Assembly (NCBI GenBank): GCA_907164885.2 | Contig: OU015492.1 | Span: forward strand, 198,595,460-198,659,459 | DNA length: 64,000 bases | Source: Dolomedes plantarius | Taxonomy: Eukaryota; Arthropoda; Arachnida; Araneae; Dolomedidae | Reading direction: 5' to 3' | In this document: positions 21,890-34,780 of the stretch, piece by piece | How positions within the stretch are numbered: the stretch's first letter is position 1 | How the letters are laid out: every line of letters begins with the position of its first letter | Notes under the pieces: model-generated | The model's database searches: none | Seen by the model: the letters and a program-made list of their open reading frames with translations, nothing else | What the model was told of the DNA's origin: nothing | Translations under genes and position numbers: made by a program

Positions 21890-22345
21890 AATAAAAACAT
21901 AGTAAAAAGTAATATATCCAGACAATAAGCATTTTTTTTTACTGTAACCTCGAAATTTTATGCAAATCTCTGCCCTGAAAAAAGGTTTTTTTTCATATTT
22001 CGGAAGAAGCAGTAGTCCGAGATGACCAAACTTGGAGAATTCGAAGGTGGAGAGGAATTTCGTAGCGTAATTCAAACAGTTTTGCCGCCGCAATCACAGA
22101 AAAATGATACAGAGCATTGTCATGATGGAAAAGAACCTTTTTTGCTAAACGGAGTCATTTTATCCAAATTTCTATACTTAATAATGTGATCAGTGAAGAT
22201 GCGTAGTACACTCGGTGATTGTTTTATCCTTTTCCAAGTAGTCAATAAAGATTTTACCGTGGGCGTCCTCAGTGCTATAACCACTTGTCCTCTTTCGGAA
22301 GCTGAGAAAATATCAACAAACGACTCGTAAATCATTTTACGCAAA
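21890..22345 (-). pseudogene. mariner transposase relic (DD34D type)
   Basis: On the minus strand three frames together carry mariner transposase blocks. AHGKIFIDYLEKDKTITE matches the mariner ..FWDAHGIIxIDYLEKGKTI.. block. FSIMTMLCII lies out of frame beside HHDNAL, the second catalytic Asp. Then come KLFELRYEIPLH and NSPSLVISDYCFFRNMKKNL, matching the PPYSPDLAPSDYxLFxxLK block with the third Asp. The frame changes at least twice and stops occur in each. No terminal repeats were found, and the CAAA microsatellite marks one edge. The open frames at 21794-22093 and 22120-22344 are partial readings of this relic. Confidence 0.75.
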
Positions 22346-24450
22346 GCTGCAGGCTTGCTATAATATCTATCTGGTTTTATTTTCTGTCATCGTTTTACCT
22401 CTTAGAAAATAACGTTTTATCATAACGCGGAACTCGCTTTTGTCTATTTTATGAACAGTAAGTCCATTTTGTGAGATTACTGTCTAAAATGGCTGTCAAT
22501 CAATTGTTGCTTACAGTTTGGCATGCATGCCTTTGAACATGCTAAATGTGAAAGCGTCAACAAAATCCGTGTAGTGACGTCATCACTCGAATTTTGCACA
22601 GACTCATGAAACGATTCTCGTACTAGTTCATTTGTAAAGTTCCTTTATATTTTCACTGGATATGGATTCTATTCCCACTATTTACTAGTATAATATGGAC
22701 AGTGAATGAAAACTCCTAAAAACTGTGCCACATAAAAGATACATCAAGTCAAATTATAACTCGCCCATATAGGTGAAATTTAGACTTTTATTATTCGCCT
22801 ATTCTTCACATACGCCAGTTGTTCTACTATAGGAATTTCTTGTTCATGTTGCTTTCATCGAGCAAATAATGGCGAAGATATATAATAGGAACACATATAC
22901 CTCTTCTAAATTGCATGATAATTATCGCGTAATGTAGTTCAGTATTTCCTTAGAACAGATTAAAAAATTAATCTGACATAAATTGTCATGACAAATGCAT
23001 AATATTATAAAGTCCTCCACATAATAACTTATGTACTAACCTATCTTTTCGAAATTTATTTTAAAGTTTGATTTACTTTTTTGCCATACATAGTTAAGGT
23101 TAGTAACATAGTTAAGCAAAAGTAAGGAATCTGGCGAATAAACACAAATAGGTAGTGTGGCAAATAATATACATAATATAAAATTACGTATATGGGATCA
23201 AGGTGTGGGGAAAATTGCTTGTGAAATGTTATATACATTTTTTTAAAATTTAAAACAATTCTAGTAACAATTGATATAAAAAGTCTTCAATATAAGTCAT
23301 GTTGTTTCAGATTTACGGATTTCATATCCAAAGTAAATATGATATGGTGCATAAAAATGCAGAGAAATACTCCCTTTGAAATTGCATACTCCACCCTTCA
23401 GCTATTTCTTTGAAAGTTTTCTCTAATTTAGAGATGCACATAATATTTTACGTGCATTATTATGCCATGATGCGATTGTAAAACTATTGGGCACAAAAAA
23501 ATAATTCTTTGACAAAAGAACAGCGGTTTTTTCTACCAATTTATGTAAAACCCTATAGATACAATGCATTTTTTTTTGGTCTTCGAGTTTTTCATGTCAA
23601 TAAAGGACTTTTTTCTTTTGAAAATATTTCAAAGGAAAATCAAAGAATCCATCGGTATAAGTTTAAAAAAAATAAGTTCTGAACTTTTATTTTCTTATAT
23701 TACATTTCTCTTAATATTTGCTCAGTTGGCAGAACTTGATGATGTTAATGCAATGTTTTCGCAAAATTAGAGCTGAATCGTGCGAATCAGCGTTATAATT
23801 ACAAAATAATCTTTTTCCTTAGAGGTATAGTTAGAAATAATCTATTAAGTTTTAAAGAAGCACAATTCATTTTCATAAAACAACTCAGTATTTCTTAAAA
23901 TGAATCTCAAAACAACTTGTAGCATTTTGAATGAACATCTTAAGAAAATATGTAAAAAGGAGTTTAAAAACAAAAAAAGAAACTATTGTGTCGTAAGAGA
24001 TACAGTTTCTAGACCTTTTCGTATTATATTTATTATAGTTAAAATATCTAAACGTATAACTCCTAGAGGAATTGAATATTTTTGTGGAATGGATGGAATT
24101 TCGTATATAAAAATTATTTATAATATCAAATTAACGTAAGGAAATTCAAAAATTCTCATACTATAAATAAATTAATCTTAATACGTACTATACTCTAGAG
24201 TTGTCGTTATACACTTAAATTATATGTTGTTAAATGTCTTATAAACTATTAGTATAACTAGTTTATAAATTTTTTATAACTTTTAAGCTTTAAACATTGT
24301 AATTTCTATTTCTCAAAATAATAATTTTACGTATTTAACTATAAACCATATATTTTCAATTTTGAAAATACTTTCCACACTGGGTTGATGAAAAATTCCT
24401 GTTCGGAAACAAAGTTATGTGCAATAAGACATAAAAATTCCTGTCGAAAT
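22346..24450. other. AT-rich sequence, nothing recognised
   Basis: Only short open frames without family features occur (for example 23564-23770 and 23900-24139). No terminal repeats were found. Confidence 0.5.
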
Positions 24451-24451
24451 A

Positions 24452-24750
24452 TATAGGGGTTATCAAAGAAAACGAAGCACTTGCCGTTTCAGCAAAAAAA
24501 TAATTTATTAATAAATTTTTGACCCAGATTTTTCTTACAAAACAAAAGGAATTCGACGTGGGACAGAGTGATATGAGTCATGTGCATAAGATATTGGAAT
24601 TTAGGAACCATTCATCCTTCATCTTGTGTCATAACGTTTTTAGTGTTGTGAGACAGGGAGAACGAGATTGAAATTTTCTCTCCATATGTTCCGACGAATA
24701 TTCAATAACGTTGAGGTAAGAGAATTGAGGTGGCTAAAATTGACACTGTA
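24452..24750 (-). pseudogene. Tc1-type transposase 3' relic with one terminal repeat
   Basis: On the minus strand PPQFSYLNVIEYSSEHMERK matches the Tc1 block PPQSPDLNxIExLWExLER, with the catalytic Glu kept in NVIEY. RSPCLTTLKTL and a stop follow. MKDEWF and, in another frame, SVPRRIPFVL match the family C-terminus. The outer end TATAGGGGTTATCAAAGAAA (about 24450-24470, plus strand) looks like the Tc1 inverted terminus. The 5' half is missing or unrecognisable. At least one frameshift and one stop are present. Confidence 0.7.
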
Positions 24751-25499
24751 CGTTATCTACATACTCGTATTAGCCTTGGGATAAATATCATCCCTATCTG
24801 CAAGCCAATCATCCGACATTTTACCTATTAATTCTACAACAGCATATTCTACATCGACCGTACTATTACAACTACGCGACAGCTTATAGTCGTTCCTCAC
24901 CGTATTATGTAACTATTCTTGCCCATCACATTCCCACCTGATTTAGTACATACGAGGCATTGCATTCCCCCTTTTAAAGCAGTTTTTCATCATTTTGATA
25001 ATTCCTGTATAAGTTGTTTTAATTTTTTTTCCTTTTTTAATTCATTCTCCCTATCTCAGTTGGTATATTTTCGCCTATCATCAAAAAATTCTACAATTTC
25101 CCCAGAGAATTCCTGATTTTTTTCACTTAAAATGTGGCAGCTCTGCTGCTCTGTTCTTATAAATGAGGTCTGTCACGCCAGGAACTTCACTAGTTTCAAT
25201 AACGTTAGAAAAACTTCATTTTTCTTGAACGTTCTTAAGAAAAAGCATTGAGAATACGGACTCGATAATGTACTGTTTGATAATCAGACGTATGTTGTAA
25301 AGGAAAGTAATAAAGATATGTGAGTGTCGTGCCCTATCTTTTTTTTAATATGTCCCTGTAGGTATATATAATGTCCTGTAGTAAATACCACAGGTATTTT
25401 TTAAAGCATATTTTTGTGAATTTGTTCCTTGGCAAAAACAATGCTAAAGTTTATCTGAGAGGACAAAAATTTCTGTCTTTACTTACACACACACACACA

Positions 25500-25536
<37 letters not shown>

Positions 25537-26182
25537 CTAAGTAAGATTTTAAAATCCTAGTGATAAAATAGGGTTGGAAGGAGCTATTGGAAAAAAAATT
25601 AACTTTGTTTGTCCCTCAGTATCATTTGCAAAACAAATAAAATAAGTTATGTGTTCGCAAACAATGCGAAAAACAAGACACGGTGCCATGCACCCCTTAA
25701 AAGACCCAAAAAAACTATTAAAAACAAAGCGTCTGGGAGCAAGTAATCCATATTTGGATGGAAGTCATTATTGCCCTTTGAAAACCAAAGAGAAAAGCAC
25801 CTTTGCAAAACCAAAATTAAAAAAACCACTGCGATGGTCAAATATGATATGATAAAAGACAAAACAATTCCAAATTATGCTCATTTTACAAGAACTGTAA
25901 GTATACTCATAATGGAATCTTGTAGAAGGCAATTAGCATAATTTGTACATATTTAGTGAAAGTGTAATTACAATTTCAAAAGAAGTTTGAATTACGTTAA
26001 AAATTGAGATGAATAACCATGCTAATTCTGAAAAAAATCTGCGTGTAAATTAAAAGTTATGTTAAGCATTCGATAAAACTTAATGCTTAAGTCAAAAGAG
26101 AAATACTGATGTACGTGTGTTTAATTATGTTGAGTTAGCAAAATAAAATTGATATTTTTATGCGTGATTAATAGAATCAATA
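24751..26182. other. Mostly unassigned sequence with a CA/TA microsatellite
   Basis: A (CA)n(TA)n microsatellite lies at about 25486-25531. The overlapping open frames at 25647-25862 on both strands have no family features. Confidence 0.5.
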
Positions 26183-26184
26183 TA

Positions 26185-27961
26185 CAGGGTGTCCATAATT
26201 AAACTTCCCTACTTAAAGTTGTCTACAGTCGAAACTCTGGTTCAGAAAGTTATGAAATTTTGTGTAGGATATATTGAGGGGATGGGAATTTGTGTGAGCG
26301 AATAAAAAATTAGTTCAAAATTTCACCACCAGAAGTCGTTTTTGATGAATTGCACATTTAACCAACATTTACTTCAGTTAAAAAAATTTATCACAACCAG
26401 GCATGTTCAACATGACGGCCATCATTTTCAGCTACCATTTGAAATCGTAAGATAGCATGTTCTACAGTAGACCGCAGTGCGTCCAGGAAAATGCTGAGAA
26501 CATGTCGTGTAATGCTGTCTTTCAGATCAGGTATTGTTCTTGGTTTATCAAGATTGACTAGATGTTCTACATGCCCCGAAAGCGAAAAGTCGCATGGGTT
26601 GAGGTCTGGGGATCGGCGAGGACACACATTATTGGCGGCTGATGACACGTTCTTCTGTAAAGTGATTTTTGAGAACGTTCTTAACACGAAGGCTAATGAG
26701 TGGAAGAGCTCCATCTTGCATAAAAATTGTGCGTGGAAGACACTGACGTGATTGCAGATCCGAAACAACTTCTGCAATTCAGTTCTGCGATTCAGTAACA
26801 AGGATGCATATTGATACCCGTTGACTGAGCATGTTACTGGACCTCTAGGACTTAATTCCTCGAAGAAATACGGGCCGAGAATAAAAATGCAGAAAATCCC
26901 CTCTACACGGTTACTTTGCGATGAATGCATTGGAACACCTAAGATTAAACTCTGATTTTCTGGTTCCCAAATCCGGCAGTTGTGAGTATTCACCGAACCG
27001 TCCCAAAAAAGTGGGCTTCGTCTGTCCAGAGAATATTCCAAGGCCATTCTGCATCAACCTCAAAGCGAGCAAGAAACTGAAGGGAGAACCGCTGTCGAGT
27101 CTCGAAATCATGTGTAAGCAACCTCTGTACAAATTGAAGCTTGTACGGATAATACCGGAGGATATTCCGCATGACCTTCTGGACAGTTGAACGGGTCAGA
27201 TCCAATGCTTCTGCCATACGACGGACACTGGTACTAGCCTGTTCGTTGGAAGCTTTGTCCTCTTCCACCTGAAGCGCAACCTTCTCTACAGCTTCTGCGG
27301 AAACAGGTTTCCTTCCTCTTCCAGAATGAATGTTAAAAGAACCAGTTTCTTCAAATCTGGCCACCTTTAATCGAAAACCTTTAACAGTCAATGGACCTTT
27401 TCGTATTCCCTTCAAACTCTGAAATTTTCGAAGAGCAACTAGTGCTGAATCATTGTTTTGGTAAAACAATTTTACTAACAAGCTCGATTTGGTAATCATA
27501 ACGATGACATTCTGATTAGCAATTTCAAGCACGCTGAAACCCAAATCTCCGTCAAAGTTTCTAGGTTTTATAACAGCTTCTGCTCTACGTCGACAAAAAT
27601 TAATTAGCATATTTGTTTCTTCTTCGTTCCTTGAAATCTTTTGTCCAAAAATTAGTTATCGAACAAGTTTCCGATCCACTTTGCAATCACTTTAAAGATT
27701 GTAAAATTTAATGAGTATGATTTATTGTGTTAGGGTGACCTGTGGATAAAAAGATGGTAAAATCTTAAGTAAAGAACCAGTCGTAAATGTGTAATTCATC
27801 AGAAAACGCCCTGTGGTGGTGAAATTTTGAACTAATTTTTTTATTCGCTCAAACAAATTCCCATCCCTCAATATGTCCTACACAAAATTTCGTTACTTTC
27901 TGAACCATAGTTTCGACTGTAGATAACTTTAAAGTAGGGAAGTTTAATTATGGACACCCTG
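26185..27961 (-). mobile_element. Full-length mariner-like element with ~180-bp TIRs
   Basis: TA duplications (26183-26184 and 27962-27963) flank inverted ends that begin CAGGGTGTCCATAATTAAAC. They extend about 180 bp on each side (to about 26365 and from about 27780). The 1777-bp element contains one transposase gene on the minus strand. Its ends and protein are related to the deleted element at 6568-7504. Confidence 0.9.
26391..27610 (-). pseudogene. mariner-like transposase pseudogene
   Basis: The N-terminal part (27610 to about 27000) has a helix-turn-helix region: LVKLFYQNNDSALVALRKF, then LKGIRKGPLTVKG and RFEETGSFNIHSGRGRKPVS. STSVRRMAEALDLTRSTVQK and RNILRYYPYKLQ follow. The first catalytic Asp is in WNILWTDEAHF. 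Just after it (about 27000) the frame changes to a second open frame (27047-26391) with VNTHNCRIWEPENQ and FILGPYFFEE. The second Asp survives only in another frame (FMQDGALPL, near 26720), so two compensating shifts flank it. The third acidic block is RSPDLNPCDFSLSGH, that is Asp rather than Glu. The family is recognisable from many arthropod genomes. At least three frameshifts make this copy inactive. Confidence 0.88.
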
Positions 27962-27963
27962 TA

Positions 27964-29213
27964 TATACAACTTGTGTCGCTTTCTTTAATAATATGGTTT
28001 TTACGAAATTATTTCTTAATACTGCCGATTTAGTTAACAGATAAGTAATTAGTTAATGATGCCAATTTAGTTAAAAATTAATAGAAATAAACTTGCATAT
28101 ATATATGTATGCTTGCATAAATGTGTAATTTCAATTCAACATTATAATCATGTTTTAAAATTTATTTTATGTTTGAATAGGAAAAGAAACAGTCTTGGAG
28201 TCACTTTTCTTATAGCGTCAAATTTTCTCATTATGAGCATCGCAGCGTGTCTACTTCTAATTTTTTCCCAAGTGAAAAGGTTTATTGTTAATAAACTTAA
28301 AAAGTCATACATATATTATATTTTTTTCTTTTCCGGATATAATAGTCAATAGACTTCAACCATAACGATCACGTACTAACATCTCCAGAGCATTGAATAT
28401 GCTACAAAATTCCCTCCCCTAGCAGTAAAAAAACTTTTGATACATCAGAGAAATTAGATGCTGACTATTATATGGCCTTTGAAAAGTCACGGAGTGTTAT
28501 TTAGTTTTTTTATCGCTCTGCTTATATTCATATACATCCATATAATACAGGAAGTTTGATCATAACTGGATGAATACTTAGAGAAATTGTATTTCGAGAT
28601 ACTCTTTTTTAATAGAATAAAATATAAAGTTAGTTTCAAACAAGAGATAAAAAATTATTTTAAATCTTTTCGTTTTATTTAGCTTCTTGGGTACCTTTAT
28701 AAGTGAAAATATCCGTTACCACCACCTCAATTTCAGAAAACACGATTCTTATAAATATGTAAGACCATAAATGCCTATTCATTGTTATAGCTTGAGATGA
28801 AATTTTATCAAAAAGCAAAGGAAAAAAATAGACCTAGAAAAATGATTTGTCTTTATTCAATGTCTTTAATCAATAATCAATAATTATCTTGAATAATCAA
28901 TATCATGTGAAATTTTATAGATTTATTCTATTAATAGAGCCTAGCTTACCATAATTATGTAAATAGATGGAAGCAAATCCAAAAAATTAATATCTGAAAA
29001 GAATAGGTAACAGAATCATGTTTCTTGGATTTATCGAATGATATTGATTTATTTTGCTCCTCATCTTAACAGAGACTACTGGCAAATTTTCTCTTCAATA
29101 TTTGTTCTGATTTATCTCTGCTAAAAAGCTAATATATGATTACAGATTAGCTCTTCTCTTTCTCCATTAAATCGTTTAAACACTAAACTAAAAAAAATAA
29201 CACACAAATTATT
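27964..29213. other. AT-rich sequence, nothing recognised
   Basis: No terminal repeats or coding similarity were recognised between the mariner-like element and the TTAA element. Confidence 0.5.
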
Positions 29214-29260
29214 TTAGCACTAGAAAGACGGCTGAAGTCATTTTGACGGTTTCGGACATA

Positions 29261-30669
29261 CACTGCTGGCCACCCAAATTGCAACACGAAGAAAGACAAG
29301 AGATATCACAACAAAATTTATTTTGTAGATAACATGTTGACCAAGCATCAAATGATTAAATTTATAGACTTCTGTGAAGTGTGGTTCCTGCCAAAATCAG
29401 TAGCCAGAGTAGCCGCCATTGTTGGAGATCACCGCTGCCACACGCCTCGGCATTGATTCAAAGAGACTTTGGATGAGTTCTTGGGGTACAGCAGACCAAG
29501 CAGCTTCCACACGTTGCCAAAGTTGATCTGCTGTGGCAGCTGGGGATGGAATCTGGGTCAATCGTAGAGCAACCATGGACGACATGTTTTCTATCGGCGA
29601 AAGATCCGGAGAGCGAGGCGGCGAGGGAAGCAATTCAATCTGGCGATTGACGAAGAACCGTTGGACAATGCGTGCCACGTGTGGTCGCGCATTATCCTAT
29701 TGAAATATGGCTGTGGGCAAGCCCTGAAGGTAAGGAAGGACAACTGGCTCCAACACCTCGGAGATGTAGCGCTGGCTGTTTAAAGTACCGGCTTTGCGTA
29801 CTAGAGGTGTGCGAGAGTGATATCCAATACCGCCCCATACCATAATAACCGGTGCAGGACCAGTGTGGCGGTGCATATCGCAGATGTTCAGCATCCTCTC
29901 TTCACGGTGTCTCCAGACTCGAATGCGACCATCGTGGTGTTGCAGACAGAAACGTGACTCGTCAGTAAAGACAATTTCATTCCATTCTGCCGATCACATC
30001 CTTCTGTCATCGCACCATTGGCGGCGGAGACGTCTGTGGTTCTGCGTCAAGGGTAGACAAAGCAATGGACGTCTTGCGGACAGACCACTCTGCTGTAAAC
30101 GGCGTCGAATGGTACGCGCAGACACTGGATGATGCGTTACATACTGCATGTGCTGTGCTATGGTTCGTGATGTGACTGAGCGATCCGTCACTGCCATGCG
30201 CACAATTTTCCTGTCATCACGTGAAGTGGTGCGCTGAGGTGGATGCGATCGAGCACGCCGGTCCGTCGTACCCTCCTGCATCCAACGATTACATATCCGC
30301 ATTACAGTTGTTTGGTTTCGTCCAACACGACTACGGATTTCACTGAAAGATAATCCACAAACTCGGTAGCCCACTATCCTTCCTCTGTCGAACTCGGATA
30401 CTTGATCAAAAGATGATCGCTGTTTTCGACGAGGCATAATTGATCGTTTTTTTGAAAAAACCACAGGAAAAACACAATTGCCGAACTTGAAATCATCGAA
30501 ATTTCCAAGCCTTAAATAGCGCTCTGAAGTGGCGCCACAAGCTCGCGTGATGTGCGTCTGCGCTTAAATTCTAATCATTTGCATATCTCACCTCCGCTAA
30601 TGCATGTTGTAAATTTCATGTTATTTGCATGTTTCCTTCAGGGTGTTGCATTTACAGTGGCCAGCAGTG
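29261..30669 (-). mobile_element. Tc1-type transposon, copy 1 (minus strand)
   Basis: TA (29259-29260 and 30670-30671) flanks a 1409-bp element with inverted ends CACTGCTGGCCAC. The left inner end continues CCAAATTGCAACACGAAG, and the right, reversed, TGTAAATGCAACACCC. It carries one full-length but mutated transposase gene. The same element occurs at 46381-48461 on the other strand. Confidence 0.95.
29397..30437 (-). pseudogene. Tc1 transposase pseudogene, two stops
   Basis: A single reading frame of about 346 codons runs from the ATG of MPRRKQRSSFDQVSEFDRGR (30437) to the stop after NNGGYSGY (29397). It keeps a bipartite helix-turn-helix (FSEIRSRVGRNQTTVMRICN; HPVSARTIRRRLQ). The DDE catalytic core is the Asp of FTDESRFCLQ, the Asp of the DNARPHVA block and the Glu of SPIEN. 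Two in-frame stops interrupt it: one replaces the Trp after DDRRM (about 29992), the other replaces a Gln just before DNARPH (about 29695). No frameshift was seen. Length equals that of a complete Tc1 transposase, so the damage is only point mutations. The intact codons in the sister copy identify the changed positions. Confidence 0.93.
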
Positions 30670-31389
30670 TACTATTGAGCACTATGTCTGTATTTATGTC
30701 CTCAGGCCTCTGAAATTTTATGAATTTTTCTAATTTTTACCCGAAATATGCACACACATTTGCAAAATTATATTCGATAGTAAAGAGGGGTAGAAAATGT
30801 GTTGTATACCTGCCAAGACTGAAAGCCGTCAATTTGACGGCAATATAGAAAACTGGCAGAAATCTTTAAAATAATACCGGAAAAATGTTAGTTCCTTTTC
30901 GTCTCTTCTCCCTTTTGCAAATAACGGAAATATTGGCTCTTCGGAAATATTGATGTTCAAAAATAAGGATTGCACAAACCATGCATATATTTTTACGGAT
31001 AAATCATACAGGATTGTCAGCTCGGAATACCTGCATAAAAATATATACTAATTTATTATATATTGGCATGAAATAAATCAAAATTTAAAGTATTTAAACA
31101 TTTAAAGTAAATAAATAAATATTTTAAATTCTTGATTTTATTTTCAACCGTCAAAATGACGGGGCGTTCAGTCTGTTTAGTAAGAAAAAAATCTCGTCTT
31201 TCTAGTGTTAAGGCAATCAAAGCTGCAATTAAATTACTTTTGACTAATGTTAACGTAAAGTGCGACATATTTAAAAAATGCTAATTTTAAGAGCTGAATG
31301 TAACTTAAAACATCAGATTTTCTATTCGATGTTTCATTAAATACTCACCTCTGCTGAAATACCTCCACCACCTAGTTCTTTTCTATTCC

Positions 31390-32150
31390 TCATTCGGTCA
31401 TGAAAACAGCATAAAAATAAATTCCAGTATTATTTTATGCAATCACTGCTGCAAATAAACTGTCTTTGACGGATACTGATTGAATGTGATGTCTATAACT
31501 TAACACAGACTATCCACATATTTTCTATTCAATATTTTCTTAAAGACTTAGTAGAAGTTCATATATATTTACTGCCTAACCCTTTTCTCTTTGCCCATGA
31601 AGTCAGGCAAGCTCCATAAAATGTAAATCCCACCCATATTTTATGCAAATAAATCAGCAAATAAATTGCAATTGATTTATGACTATTTCATCTCTTTATA
31701 TGTTACCTAACTTTTGCTTATTTAATGAGCCATATATAACTTTGCACACTCTAGCGACAGATTTTGCTATTCAGTTTCCTCTCAAGGACTTACCTTTAAT
31801 AAAAAGCTATGATACCAACCCAACTTTTTTCCTCTTTTTTTCACCTACAAAGTCATGTACATACCATAAAGTAAAAAATATATTTTTTATACCATCCAAG
31901 CTGCAAAGAAATTGCCCTTAACTAATGGTAATTTAGTGTGGTACATATAACTTGACACAAACTATCTGCAAACTTTTATATTAATATTTAGCCAATGAAT
32001 TGCCTCTGTTATAAAGCTTCGTGTTATTTTTTCTGCCAAACACTCTCTTTCCTATAAAAAGGAAAGAAGAACCCTATTTGTGTCTCATTTCTTACGTAAA
32101 CACCATAGAAAACGATACCCAATATTCTTTTTATGTAATCAAGCATCGGA
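31390..32150 (+). repeat. Ancient ~200-250-bp tandem array, strongly diverged
   Basis: Four blocks contain CATAAAA-TAAA-CC-type phrases (about 31410, 31613, 31864 and 32102). Each is followed by TTTTATGCAATCA-like, CTGCAAATAAA-TTG-like and ACAxACTATCxxCAxA-like segments. Spacing is irregular (about 203-251 bp). The array is too diverged to be certain by eye. Open frames here are incidental. Confidence 0.45.
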
Positions 32151-32532
32151 AAGGATACATGAACGCATACCTGATGTTGACCACTATATAGAAAGATTTC
32201 TCTTTTTTGTCATGTAACTTCATTGAAAGGTAAAATATTTCAGAAATAATTTTGTGGGATTCAACATTAATACGAGAAAAAATATAAATATTTCATTGAC
32301 TGAAGTAATCATTTTCTATTTAGTTTTTGTATGCCACCGGAAAATAAGATACGCAATTTTTTGATAAAATACTTTGATAAAAGTATGATACTTTGTAAGA
32401 AAAATCCTTGCAATTATGAACTTGTTGATAAAATATTTACACATCTATTGCACTCATTAATCATTGATAAAAGTAACTTAAAATATGATGGAAAGTGGAT
32501 ATATGTACTTATTAGAAAATAATATGCCAGTA

Positions 32533-32866
32533 CAGTCTAACCCCGATATAGCAAACCCGATATATACCGAACTCACGGATATAACGAACTAAAGTTTTGG
32601 TCTCGTCGTTTTCCTATTGTACGTAATTTAATTACTATTGTGTTAGTTTAATGTGATCGATTTTAGTCGATTTAATTCATTAATTATCATTTTTAATAGA
32701 TTTTATCATTCTTTCAACACATCATTATTAAATAGACATTGCAACTAATGAGTTATACATTTTGTGAACTGTAGCATTTGTCTTAACGGTTCGGATATAG
32801 TAAACCACCGGATAAAGCGAACAAAACCTTTGGTCCCTTGATGTTCGTTATAACGGGGTTCGACTA
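32533..32866. mobile_element. Tigger/pogo-type MITE
   Basis: The left end CAGTCTAACCCCGATATAGC follows TA (32531-32532). The right end, in reverse complement, starts TAGTCGAACCCCGTTATAAC. Further inward ATATACCGAACTCACGGATA and GGATATAGTAAACCACCGGA keep the inverted symmetry. The CAGT..AACCCCG..ATA termini with a TA target are typical of pogo/Tigger elements. The ~334-bp body has no coding sequence. Confidence 0.75.
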
Positions 32867-34067
32867 TTATAATCGTAATATTTGTGTCAAGTAGGTATTC
32901 AAACTTTCCCCGTGAAAACACAAAAATTTTATTTGAGTATATAATTTGTAATAAGTATATAGTTGTAAGTATATAATTTGTTACAATTTGTCTAACTGTA
33001 AATTCCATTTGAAAAAATATTAGGAGGAAAAAATTGAAACTTTTGGGAAAAGATTTTTTTTAATTCATAAGTAGTCACTTGTTTTGACAGATTTATTTTA
33101 ATGCGTAGCTAATAATTCCATTAGGATAATTTTAGAATTATATTAAGTAGATATCATATGGATAGGAAAACATGAAGCCTATGGACCATTTCAACGATGT
33201 ATTAGTGAAAGAAATGTCTGTCTTTATGATAAGTTCAGCAATTTTTGTTATATTCCTCCATAACCTCAATTATTTTTTCTGTTTGCAAAATCAATACAAA
33301 TGAGTTCTGTTAGATAAGAGGATATTATATAAAGTGAACATTTACACTGCTAACCAACCAGAGGATATAGGACATATTTAATTGGGCATCTTTAAAATAT
33401 TACTTTGATACCATCCCCAAAATATGTTGTTTTGTTTAATTTTCAGGTAGTCCAAGACTAAATTTGTGATGGATGTTGAGTAAGTAAAGGTTAATTATAC
33501 TTAACTATCCTACTGCCGTATTTCTCGTCGATAAGAATAAATAATAAATTAATTGGTTGGTCGTTTAGTCTGGAGCACTTATGAAAAGAGCGTTAACGCA
33601 ACCTTCAGTTTCAATCGATAATGATTTTACTTTACGTAGTTGTTATAGGTAATCTATCTGAACACAGTTAAAATTGTCTAAAAATATAATAATCACAGGT
33701 TTGTTAGCCAGTTCTATTGAGCGGCAGAAAATAAATGAAAGGCAATGTCAAATTATGGGCGATACAAAATTGTGCATATATGCAATGAGACTGGCGGCTA
33801 CTTCAGAAATATTATTTGGCTTTTATACAATGAACATATATATTTAAATGTTTATAGTTCACAGTTACTGATCTATATGTATACGCTTAAAGACATTAAA
33901 GGTATTAAAGAGCTGAATTTATCGATCATTTGTGGGTTATTGCTATGATATCAATCCGTAGACTTTTTTCTTAACTGGATATTTTACCTGGTATCATCTA
34001 GTAACAACCTTACTGATAAGGCTGGCATCATACATTATAGGACTTCGCTCGAGGAATTTATTTAAAA
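32867..34067. other. AT-rich sequence, nothing recognised
   Basis: No repeats or coding similarity were recognised. The open frame at 33745-33948 has no family features. Confidence 0.5.
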
Positions 34068-34308
34068 CTAGCTGTTTACCCGGTGATGCTCAGATATTTA
34101 TTAATCTCAATTTTTTTACTACGCAGGAAAAGAAAGGAATTCTACCTATAGTGTAAAATCTAAGTAACTTTATTTACAAGTATTTAAAAGTATATGTACA
34201 GTATACAAAGGATAAAGTAATATTACAAATTCACTTTATTATTAACTCAAAACTTGATTATAAACAACATTTTTAGTTTCCTATATTCATCTCAGTGACT
34301 TCGAAAGC

Positions 34309-34780
34309 TATGGATTCGACACTACTCTCGGTCATTTTGAACATTTTATTTTTTACCCCTTCTCCCTCCCGCATGCCCCTCAATGCTGAGGGGGGGGGGC
34401 GAAACTTGCACTAAAACGGCATCGGAAGTGTCACAATTCGTCTCAGCTACCCCAAAAACTATGGATTCGACACTAATATCGGTCATTTTGGGAAGTTTAT
34501 TCCCCTCACCTTCTTCCCCCCTTCTCCCCCAATGCTGATGGGGGCTGAACTTACACTTAAACGACATCGGGAGAGTCACTATTAATCTCAGAAACCCCGA
34601 AAACTATGGATTCGACACTAATCTCGGTCATTTTGTACATTTTATCCCCCCCTCTTCTTCCCCCTTCGAATCCCTCCAACGCTAATGGGTGGAGAGGGGG
34701 TTGAACTTGCACTTAAACGGCCTCGGGAGTGTCATTATTAATCTCACCGACCCCAAAAACTACGGATTGGACACTAATAT
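34309..34780. repeat. ~150-bp minisatellite, three units plus a partial
   Basis: TATGGATTCGACACTA recurs at 34309, 34460 and 34605, and as TACGGATTGGACACTA at 34761 (spacings 151, 145 and 156). Each unit also has CTCGGTCATTTTG, a C-rich run with CTTCTCCC, an AATGCTGA-GGGG block, ACTTGCACTTAAACGGC and a GGGAGTGTCA block. It lies inside the minus-strand Helitron. Confidence 0.9.

Larger units (their letters stand above)
29218..31207. mobile_element. piggyBac-type TTAA element hosting a Tc1 copy
   Basis: The right end reads, in reverse complement, TTAA then CACTAGAAAGACG. The left end reads TTAG (one change from TTAA, 29214-29217) then CACTAGAAAGACG. Subterminal ..TCATTTTGACGGTT.. occurs on both sides, and a palindromic GCCGTCAATTTGACGGC lies inside near 30825. 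Without the nested Tc1 the element is about 580 bp and has no coding sequence, so it is a MITE. Confidence 0.75.

Noticed and set aside
25647..25862. Overlapping sense and antisense 67-71-codon frames
   Set aside because: No domain, no gene signals, and both strands are open by composition.
30994..31268. Minus-strand frame spanning the right end of the TTAA element
   Set aside because: It crosses a transposon boundary and has no domain.
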